A stretch of 12,114 nucleotides of DNA, taken from assembly GCA_002684375.1 (NCBI GenBank), contig NYVC01000062.1, forward strand, positions 31,208 through 43,321, given 5' to 3'. A program made the position numbers and the translations under genes. Below the pieces are notes generated by a model. It had not been told where the DNA came from. It made no database searches and worked only from the letters and a program-made list of their open reading frames with translations. The stretch is from Marinovum sp. (GTDB lineage Bacteria; Pseudomonadota; Alphaproteobacteria; Rhodobacterales; Rhodobacteraceae). Below, in pieces: positions 6,644-12,114 of this stretch (positions are counted from its first letter, which is position 1; each line of letters opens with the position of its first letter).

Positions 6644-7426
6644 TCAGACAGTATAGGCCAGATGAGACACGATCTGCGGATGCAAGGTTGCGCCGGCGGC
6701 AATCACACCTTGGGACTGTGGTTTGGGGTTGTTAAAGCGCAGTGGGGCGCCGTTTTTGTCGGTCACGGTCGCGCCGGCCTCTGTGGCGATTAAGGCACCC
6801 GCGGCGATGTCCCATTCCCAGCTGTTGCGGAAGGTGAACATTGCCTCAAAGCGTCCTTCAGCAACAAGCGCCAGCCGATAGGCGATGGATGGGCGGTGGT
6901 GACGTTGGAATACCGGCACGGCTCCACGCCAGTGCTGTGGTTCTAAATTGGTGCGGGTGGTCAATACCTGCGCCTTGGCTAGGCTCTGGCTGTTCGTTGC
7001 GGCAATGGCTTGCCCGTTCAGGAATGCGCCCTGTCCGAGGGCGGCGCTGTATAATTTATCCAGCATTGGCAGGTAAACCACTGCCGCGGTGATCTGCCCG
7101 CGATCGGCAATCGCCAACGCATGTGCCCATGTATCGTCGCCTTTGATGAAACTCCGGGTGCCGTCGATCGGATCAATGACAAACACCCGTTGGGTTTGCA
7201 GCCGCGTCGCGCCGTCCTCAGTTTCTTCGGACAGCCAACCATAGTCAGGTCGCGCCTGCGTCAATCGCTGATGTAGCAGCTCATTGACGGCGAGATCAGC
7301 TTCGGTCACTGGCCCGGCGTCGTCGGGCTTGTGCCACAGCTTTGCGCTGGGGCCGTCAAAGCGACGTGCGACATCCCCCGCTGCACGCGCTGCCTCAATC
7401 AGGACCCTAAGGTCACTCTCCGGCAA
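6644..7426 (-). CDS. Inositol monophosphatase / CysQ-family phosphatase
   Basis: This 260-residue protein is the normal size for the Mg-dependent, Li-sensitive phosphatase superfamily. The metal and catalytic residues are all present: GPVTEAD with D44, LSEET with E67/E68, DPIDGTRSFIKG with D85 and D88, and the C-terminal WEWDIAAG with D206. It is cytoplasmic. Substrates in the family include inositol phosphates, 3'-phosphoadenosine 5'-phosphate (CysQ) and histidinol phosphate. The DPIDGTRSFIKG wording and WLSEE suit the CysQ-like side, but I would not fix the substrate. The start is TTG 7426, with AAGGGA 7 nt upstream, and the first 14 nt overlap the end of pmbA, so translation is likely coupled. 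No in-frame ATG or GTG is close. A link to sulfur metabolism or to the neighbouring operon is not shown. Confidence 0.9.
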   Translation of the reverse strand: MPESDLRVLIEAARAAGDVARRFDGPSAKLWHKPDDAGPVTEADLAVNELLHQRLTQARPDYGWLSEETEDGATRLQTQRVFVIDPIDGTRSFIKGDDTWAHALAIADRGQITAAVVYLPMLDKLYSAALGQGAFLNGQAIAATNSQSLAKAQVLTTRTNLEPQHWRGAVPVFQRHHRPSIAYRLALVAEGRFEAMFTFRNSWEWDIAAGALIATEAGATVTDKNGAPLRFNNPKPQSQGVIAAGATLHPQIVSHLAYTV

Positions 7427-8759
7427 GGGTCATCCCTTCGATCAGGCATGATGGAACAACGCGCGATAGATGCAAACGAGCGTCATTAGCGGGGATCAGG
7501 GTTAACAGCATTTCGGGCAGGGACCCCGCAATCGTGCATTCGTTCACGGGATAGGCAATCTCGCCATTTTCAACCCAGAAACCGGCAGCCCCGCGAGAAT
7601 AATCGCCGGTATTGGGGTTGATCGTTGCGCCAATCATTGAGGTGACCAGCAATCCGGTTCCCATGTCGCGTATCAGGTCTTGGCGGCTGTGATGGCCCTG
7701 GGTCACAGAGGCGTTCCAATTGGCAGGTCCGGGGGGGGATCCAGTGCCGCGGGCCGCGTTCGCCGTCGAAGTCATGTCAAGTTTACGCGCTGTCGCAAGA
7801 TCCAAAGTCCAGCCCTGCAACACTCCGTTCTCGACAATGTTGCGCTGGGCCGTTGGCAGGCCTTCGCCATCAAAAGGGCGAGACCCAGATGCGCGCGGTC
7901 GGTGTGGGTCTTCGATGATTGACAGGGCTTTGGGCAAGACCTGCTTGCCCAAGCTGTTGCGCAACCATGAGCCGCCCCGCGCGATGGCGCTGCCATTGGA
8001 GGCGGCCAGCAAATGGCCGATCAGCGAGGCCGCGACGCGCTCGTCAAATAACACAGGAAAGGCACCGGTTTTGGGTTTGCGGGCGCCTAGACGTTCCAAG
8101 CTGCGGCCGGCGGCGCGCTGGCCTATTTCGGCAGCCTGGCGCAAATCACTCTGAAATATTCGGCTGTCTGCATCGTAGTCGGATTCCATTTTGCTGCCGG
8201 TTCCGGCCACGGCCACACAAGATATCGAACGGCCAGTGCGTGCGTAGCCGCCGGCAAAGCCATTGCTGGTGGCAAGGTGTATTGCATGGTGGCTGTAGCC
8301 AGCTGAGGCGGACTCGACCTGAGAAATGCCGGTTGCGCCCAGCGCCGCCTGCTCGGCCTGCTCGGCATCATTTTGAAGAGCGTCAGGTGAGGGTTCCGGC
8401 GTTGGATCACAAAGTTCAAGCGCCGCGACATCCCAAGATTGCGCCAGTGCGTCGGAGTCGGCCAGACCGATATAGGGATCTATCGGTGCCTCATTTGCCA
8501 TCGCCACCGCGCGCTCTGCCATCTCTGAGATTGTTGACGCGTTAATATCCGAGGCAGATACGCTGGCTTGCCGCTGCCCGATCAGCACCCGAAGGCCGAT
8601 ATCTATACCTTCGGCACGTTCGGCTTGCTCAAGCTGTCCGCCACGCACGTTTATTGATAAAGATTGGCCTTGTATGGCCATCGCATCGGCATCGTCAGCA
8701 CCAGATTTTTTAGCAGCATTCAGCAGCCGTTCGGTCAGGTCTTGCAGGGTGTGCGACAT
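7413..8759 (-). CDS. pmbA: PmbA (TldE), partner subunit of the TldD/TldE metalloprotease
   Basis: The product has 448 residues, the family's usual length. It is cytoplasmic and in Escherichia coli forms a heterodimer with TldD, which degrades unfolded peptides and matures microcin B17 and CcdA-type substrates. The C-terminal signature TINPNTGDYSRGAAGFWV followed by G.I.YPVNE.TIAG.L.EML (about 377-416) is characteristic of PmbA. The HExxxH zinc motif of TldD is absent, as expected for the E subunit. The N-terminal part has the family's RGGQLEQAERAEGIDIGLRV strand. The ATG has TAAGGA 5 nt upstream. TldD is not in the window and must be encoded elsewhere. An 8-base C run (plus-strand G at 7731-7738) in the GSPPGP segment is a possible slippage site but is in frame here. 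The 3' end overlaps the phosphatase gene. Confidence 0.95.
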   Translation of the reverse strand: MSHTLQDLTERLLNAAKKSGADDADAMAIQGQSLSINVRGGQLEQAERAEGIDIGLRVLIGQRQASVSASDINASTISEMAERAVAMANEAPIDPYIGLADSDALAQSWDVAALELCDPTPEPSPDALQNDAEQAEQAALGATGISQVESASAGYSHHAIHLATSNGFAGGYARTGRSISCVAVAGTGSKMESDYDADSRIFQSDLRQAAEIGQRAAGRSLERLGARKPKTGAFPVLFDERVAASLIGHLLAASNGSAIARGGSWLRNSLGKQVLPKALSIIEDPHRPRASGSRPFDGEGLPTAQRNIVENGVLQGWTLDLATARKLDMTSTANAARGTGSPPGPANWNASVTQGHHSRQDLIRDMGTGLLVTSMIGATINPNTGDYSRGAAGFWVENGEIAYPVNECTIAGSLPEMLLTLIPANDARLHLSRVVPSCLIEGMTLAGE

Positions 8760-8954
8760 CCGGTTTCCTTAGTTTTTGCCATTATCAGGTAGCTCGCACA
8801 GGGCAGGGGTGCAAGCGGTACAGTTTGCTTTTCGGCACGCTAAGTCTCAAATCGCCACCTCATGGGTATTTTTGAGGATATTTTAGCAACCTGCAGAACA
8901 GATTCTTACCCTCTAATTGTAAGGTTATAGGCCTGCAGTTTCCGCCTGAGGAAT
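8760..8954. other. 195-bp intergenic region upstream of pmbA
   Basis: No ORF with support was found. The region should hold the end of the DUF2125 transcript and the promoter of pmbA. I see no strong -35/-10 pair; GATAAT (minus strand, about 8780-8785) is a fair -10 but lacks a matching -35. Confidence 0.4.
8891..8938 (-). terminator. Nested inverted repeat after the DUF2125 gene, possible weak terminator
   Basis: The palindromic CTGCAG occurs at 8891-8896 and 8933-8938 and encloses CTTAC (8905-8909) and GTAAG (8919-8923). This gives an outer 6-bp and an inner 5-bp stem. It begins about 17 nt after the DUF2125 stop. No T-run follows directly, although an A/T-rich stretch does. The stems are short, so a chance arrangement is possible. 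Confidence 0.3.
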
Positions 8955-10496
8955 TCAGCGAATGCGTTGTCCGTTCGACAAGACGCGCCCCTCTTCGGTC
9001 ACCTCAAGAAGCATTTTTAAAATGTCATTCCCCTCACCGGGTATGGTGAACATACTGAGCATCATACGCATGGCCATCGCGTCGCTCTGTTGTATTAATC
9101 CTATCTCGATTAACCAGTCGAGCAAGCGGTTTCCGCCCTTGAGCTCGGTCTCAAAACGGCCTCTTGGGCGGGGCATACCCTCAAAGGTTTCGAAATCGCT
9201 ATTGTCAAACTCAAAGTGGCCCGCGCCCTCCAGCGCGGCCCCACCGCCGGCCAGATGCAACCGGCCAATATCGATGTCTTCAAGTTCAAAAGGCATAAAG
9301 TCATCCTGCCCAAGGGCTTCAATCGCGCCGGGTGAAAAGATATCGAGCAAGACCTTTGCTGTGCCGGATATCTCTAACGCCAGCGAAATAGGGTCTCTGG
9401 GCAGAATTTCATCATAATCAAACAGCGCCCACATCATGTCAGACATAACAAAATCAGACAGGGACAAACCGAGATTGAACGGCTGTGCCGTTGGGCTGGC
9501 AGTCAGTGGCAAAAGCACATTTGCCGCCGCTTTTGCGAGGCTCAGCGAGATCGGAAACGGCAACTGGTCCATCACCAGAAACAGATTTGATTGTGCCGAC
9601 GTACCCTTGTATAAAAGCCGCTGATTATTCAGCGCCAATCTGCCTGATCCTGCTGTAATCTTACTGCTTTGTTGGTATTTTTCGCCGCTCTCGACTGAGG
9701 AAATATCGCTCTCTGTCTGGTCATACCGCCAAGTTGCGTCAAAACCGGCACCATCCATCAAAACTGCCAATGGGTCAGACCAGTTCAGGATAAGAGGCAG
9801 CGCGGTCGTGCCAGTAAATTCTAACCCCGTGGTCAGTCCTGAAAGGTTGTAACTTGTCTCGGATGGGCCGGGTAACGAAATGGAAGCCTGATATGACATG
9901 CGACCGATGTTGAGGTTTTGGGTATAGTTTCGATCGGTCTGTATTGCGCTTATGGACGTGCCGCTGACATTGACCAGGCTCAGGTCTGCATGCACGTCTG
10001 CGCCTGGCACTTCGGTACGATCAAGCACCAACTTTCGCAGATCCAGCCCGACGGCCTCGGCTGCATAATCATGTCGTATTTCATCCGGTTTGCCAGACGC
10101 ACGTATTACAAGATTGCGTTGGGTCAGGTCAAATTGGACATCAAAAGCACCGTCCTCGGGGCTATTAACATGAAGAATAACTGGTATTTGGTCAGGCAAA
10201 ACAATAGTGACTGTGCCATCGCCCTTGTTCAAGAACTGCAGGCTTGAAACCGAGAGGCTGATGGTTCCGGATGCGTCACTGCCGGGGTCTTGAACGCGCC
10301 TGCTCATCTGTAAATCCCCAATGGTTAAACGATTACCGTTTCGTGTCTCTGAGGCGCTTATTTTAAATCCTGATGCTGTCATGGCCGTGCGCAGGCCGTC
10401 CCAGACCTGTTGGCTTGTGACGTCTGCTAGTGCCTTAACACTAGAGAGGTTTACGATGATCGTGGCGAGCAATACGGATTTTAGAATAGATGTCAT
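8955..10496 (-). CDS. DUF2125-family envelope protein (AsmA-like beta-rich), exported
   Basis: This 513-residue protein has a clear Sec signal peptide: MTSILKS, a hydrophobic core, then VKALA with probable cleavage after residue 24. The rest is rich in alternating beta-strand patterns with many 'L.L.G.G.L' turns, for example LALEISGTAKVLLD and IGRLHLAGGGAALEGAGHFEFD. The C-terminus ILKMLLEVTEEGRVLSNGQRIR (shortened: EEGRVLSNGQRIR) matches the ending I know from the DUF2125 family, which is widespread in Rhodobacterales and of unknown function. The fold resembles AsmA/YdbH-type proteins thought to work in lipid transport between membranes, so a periplasmic or envelope role is a reasonable inference. 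No membrane segment follows the signal peptide. The ATG has AGGA 6 nt upstream. It is transcribed divergently from the SDR gene and stands about 195 bp upstream of pmbA, so it is probably a separate unit. Confidence 0.8.
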   Translation of the reverse strand: MTSILKSVLLATIIVNLSSVKALADVTSQQVWDGLRTAMTASGFKISASETRNGNRLTIGDLQMSRRVQDPGSDASGTISLSVSSLQFLNKGDGTVTIVLPDQIPVILHVNSPEDGAFDVQFDLTQRNLVIRASGKPDEIRHDYAAEAVGLDLRKLVLDRTEVPGADVHADLSLVNVSGTSISAIQTDRNYTQNLNIGRMSYQASISLPGPSETSYNLSGLTTGLEFTGTTALPLILNWSDPLAVLMDGAGFDATWRYDQTESDISSVESGEKYQQSSKITAGSGRLALNNQRLLYKGTSAQSNLFLVMDQLPFPISLSLAKAAANVLLPLTASPTAQPFNLGLSLSDFVMSDMMWALFDYDEILPRDPISLALEISGTAKVLLDIFSPGAIEALGQDDFMPFELEDIDIGRLHLAGGGAALEGAGHFEFDNSDFETFEGMPRPRGRFETELKGGNRLLDWLIEIGLIQQSDAMAMRMMLSMFTIPGEGNDILKMLLEVTEEGRVLSNGQRIR

Positions 10497-10626
10497 GTGA
10501 GGTCCTGACTTAATGAGACAAGTGCTGGCATATTTTCACATTGTGCCCTTATCGGCAACATGCCCGTATGCTGGCAAATCTGTTATGAATGTGGAACATA
10601 GATCTTAACATTGGCTGCGGGAGAGA
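10497..10626. promoter_or_regulatory. Divergent intergenic region between DUF2125 and SDR genes, with a direct repeat
   Basis: This 130-bp region must drive both divergent genes. TGCTGGCA occurs twice in the same orientation, at 10523-10530 and 10569-10576. The first is followed by TATTT and the second by AATCT. No convincing promoter hexamer pair stands out on either strand. The repeats may be operator half-sites, but an 8-mer repeated at this distance could be chance. Confidence 0.35.
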
Positions 10627-10629
10627 ATG

Positions 10630-11382
10630 ATGCAGGATTTATTTGGTAAAACGGTTATTATTACGGGTGCAAGTCGCGGTATCGGCGCGGCTGCGGCGAG
10701 GGTCTTTGCTGCACAAGGTGCTAATGTGATGCTGTTGGCGCGGACGGCAGATGAGATCATCGCGCTCGCAGATGAGATTGGCCCAAACGCGATGGCCGCG
10801 CAATGTGATGTCAGCCAGTATGACGCACTTGAGGCGGCAGTGACAGCTTGCACAGCGCGATTTGGCGGTTTGGATGTATTGATTAATAACGCCAGCGTAA
10901 TTGCCCCGATCAGCCATCTGGCCAGTGCCGACCCCGATCAGTGGGCGACGGCTATCGACATAAACCTCAAGGGCGTTTTCAACGGGATGCGCGCGGCTGT
11001 CCCGGTGATGCAGCGTGCGGGCGGTGGCACCGTACTCACGGTCAGTTCCGGGGCGGCGCATTATGCGGTTGAAGCGTGGTCGCATTACTGTGCCTCAAAA
11101 GCCGGCGCGGCGATGCTGACAAAATGCCTTGATCACGAGGCCCGCGCAACGGGTATAAGGGCGATCGGATTGTCGCCGGGTACCGTTGCGACCCAGATGC
11201 AGCGCGATATCAGGGCCAGTGGGATCAACCCTGTGAGCCGGCTTAACTGGGAAGATCACATTCCAGCTGATTGGCCTGCCAAGGCACTTTTATGGATGTG
11301 CGGCCCAGAGGCTGATGCGTGGCTTGGCGATGAGATTTCGCTGCGTGAGCCAGAAATTCGCAGCAAACTGGGCTTGGTATGA
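10630..11382 (+). CDS. Short-chain dehydrogenase/reductase (SDR), NAD(P)-dependent
   Basis: This 250-residue classical SDR is cytoplasmic and reduces or oxidises a carbonyl/alcohol pair. The visible elements are the cofactor motif TGASRGIG (residues 12-19), CDV at 59-61, NNAS at 86-89, the active-site N112 in INLKG, S140, Y153 and K157 (YCASK), and SPGTVATQM after them. The fourth residue of the usual NNAG is Ser here, a tolerated variant. The C-terminus ([18 protein letters not shown]) lacks the common 'G..i.vDGG' ending. I prefer ATG 10630, which has GGGAG 6 nt upstream; ATG 10627, one codon earlier, would leave only 3 nt. The stop overlaps the crotonase start by 4 nt (ATGA), so the two are co-translated and probably act on one pathway. 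The substrate is unknown; acyl-CoA-linked hydroxyacyl chemistry is a guess from the partner gene. Confidence 0.93.
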   Translation: MQDLFGKTVIITGASRGIGAAAARVFAAQGANVMLLARTADEIIALADEIGPNAMAAQCDVSQYDALEAAVTACTARFGGLDVLINNASVIAPISHLASADPDQWATAIDINLKGVFNGMRAAVPVMQRAGGGTVLTVSSGAAHYAVEAWSHYCASKAGAAMLTKCLDHEARATGIRAIGLSPGTVATQMQRDIRASGINPVSRLNWEDHIPADWPAKALLWMCGPEADAWLGDEISLREPEIRSKLGLV

Positions 11383-11987
11383 TCACGCTTGATCGGCAAG
11401 AGGGGCTTTGGAAAATCACGCTGAACCGGCCCGAAAAGGCCAATGCATTGACAGCGGCCATGCTGCAAGAACTTGCCGAAATTGCCGAGGCCGCCCAACA
11501 GGCGCGCGGGTTGATCATCACCGGTGCCGGCGGGGTGTTTAGTGCCGGGGGCGATCTTGATGAAATGACTGATGGTCTGGCGACCTCTGCGCTATGGGAA
11601 CGTCTTTCTACCGCGATTGCCGCGGTGCCGGGTTTGAGTATTGCGGCCCTCAACGGCACTTTGGCAGGGGGTGCCATGGGGATGGCATTGGCCTGCGATA
11701 TCCGTCTGGCGGTGCCACAGGCTAAATTTTTCTATCCGGTGATGAAACGCGGGTTTTTGCCACAACCCAGCGACCCGTTGCGGATGTCGGCCCTGATCGG
11801 GCCAGCCCGGACCAAGCTGATCTTGATGGGCGGTCAAAAACTGACCGCGCAAGAGGCGTTGCAGTTTGGCTTGATTGAACGTGTTGTAGAGCCCGAAGAT
11901 CTGTTGCCGACTGCCGAAAACATTGCTGCCGATACTATGGCGGCGTCTCCCGAAATTGCGCGTGGCATCCGGATGTTGTGCGGCTAG
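11379..11987 (+). CDS. Short crotonase-fold (enoyl-CoA hydratase/isomerase family) protein
   Basis: At 202 residues it is shorter than the usual 255-265, mainly at the C-terminus. It keeps the crotonase core: [13 protein letters not shown] (13-25), the first oxyanion-hole element [10 protein letters not shown] (54-63), and the second, [20 protein letters not shown] (92-111). Aligned by eye with rat enoyl-CoA hydratase, both catalytic glutamates are replaced: the E144 position is G101 and the E164 position is V121. [14 protein letters not shown] segment (124-136) replaces the usual GTIPGAGGTQRL. It should still bind an acyl-CoA and stabilise an enolate, but ordinary hydratase chemistry is unlikely. 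An isomerase, decarboxylase or thioesterase-like reaction is possible. The lost C-terminal helices usually help trimer contacts. It overlaps the SDR gene by 4 nt, and its stop overlaps the opposing flavoprotein stop. Confidence 0.9.
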   Translation: MITLDRQEGLWKITLNRPEKANALTAAMLQELAEIAEAAQQARGLIITGAGGVFSAGGDLDEMTDGLATSALWERLSTAIAAVPGLSIAALNGTLAGGAMGMALACDIRLAVPQAKFFYPVMKRGFLPQPSDPLRMSALIGPARTKLILMGGQKLTAQEALQFGLIERVVEPEDLLPTAENIAADTMAASPEIARGIRMLCG

Positions 11988-12114
11988 TCCTTTTTTTTGG
12001 AGGGTTGTCTTGGCAACGTGCAATACTGCGCCGCGGCCCGTCCGGCCCAGCGTCCGGTAGCAAAACACGCTGTTAATAAATAACCACCGGTTGGTGCCTC
12101 CCAATCCAGCATTT
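11984..12114 (-). CDS. NAD(P)/FAD-dependent flavoprotein (HI0933/PP_4765-like), C-terminal end only
   Basis: Only the last 42 residues are present; the gene continues beyond the right edge. The frame reads [20 protein letters not shown], then [11 protein letters not shown], and ends after a basic tail (KKKD) at TAG 11984. The [20 protein letters not shown] wording (shortened: [11 protein letters not shown]) is the C-terminal FAD-binding signature I associate with the TIGR03862/PP_4765 group of HI0933-like flavoproteins, whose physiological role is unclear. The tail is encoded by an A8 run (plus-strand T at 11991-11998). The stop codon shares two bases with the crotonase stop on the other strand, so there is no space for a dedicated terminator between the genes. 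Confidence 0.75.
   Translation of the reverse strand, partial: MLDWEAPTGGYLLTACFATGRWAGRAAAQYCTLPRQPSKKKD

Noticed and set aside
7919..8545. Plus-strand open frame of 208 codons opposite pmbA
   Set aside because: Its composition (very rich in Arg, Pro, Cys and Ser) is typical of an antisense shadow of a GC-rich gene. The pmbA frame is strongly supported.
11592..12104. Minus-strand open frame of 170 codons covering the crotonase gene and the right edge
   Set aside because: It is mostly antisense to the crotonase gene. The real minus-strand gene here is in another frame, stops at 11984, and has a recognisable flavoprotein ending.
1..12114. Mobile element, phage or defence system
   Set aside because: No transposase, integrase, terminal inverted repeats, target duplications, CRISPR repeats, nuclease/helicase pairs or toxin-antitoxin-like small genes could be found. 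Every long frame fits metabolism, transport or envelope functions.

Overview
The window looks like chromosomal DNA from a marine alphaproteobacterium of the Rhodobacterales (Roseobacter group). This is inferred from moderate-to-high GC, tightly packed operons, frequent GTG/TTG starts, and a DUF2125-type envelope protein typical of that order. I see no rRNA, tRNA, CRISPR array, insertion sequence or phage gene.

Region 1 (1-5367, minus strand) is one long operon for import and probable breakdown of a small, probably polyol- or sugar-like compound. In transcription order it holds a MalK/UgpC-type ATPase, a family 1 solute-binding protein, a MalF/UgpA-type permease, a MalG/UgpE-type permease, a SnoaL/NTF2-like protein, and the N-terminal 159 residues of a histidinol-dehydrogenase-family enzyme. 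That enzyme resembles the sulfopropanediol/polyol dehydrogenase side of the family more than biosynthetic HisD, and it runs off the left edge. A perfect 12-bp hairpin sits between the binding-protein and first permease genes, where it could hold binding-protein mRNA above permease mRNA.

Region 2 (5368-6568) starts with a divergent promoter region of about 170 bp. On the plus strand it then has a 343-residue protein made of two SnoaL-like domains in tandem. The second domain is recognisably related to the single-domain SnoaL protein at the far end of the operon. Two SnoaL genes flanking a CUT1 transporter, with a HisD-like dehydrogenase, form the least understood and most interesting unit here.

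Region 3 (6644-10496, minus strand) is more ordinary. A DUF2125 envelope protein is followed after about 195 bp by pmbA (tldE), which overlaps an inositol-monophosphatase/CysQ-family phosphatase by 14 nt.

Region 4 (10630-12114) has a plus-strand pair: a short-chain dehydrogenase overlapping by 4 nt a short crotonase-fold protein that appears to lack both hydratase glutamates. The crotonase stop codon overlaps, tail to tail, the stop codon of a partial flavoprotein gene on the minus strand that enters from the right edge.
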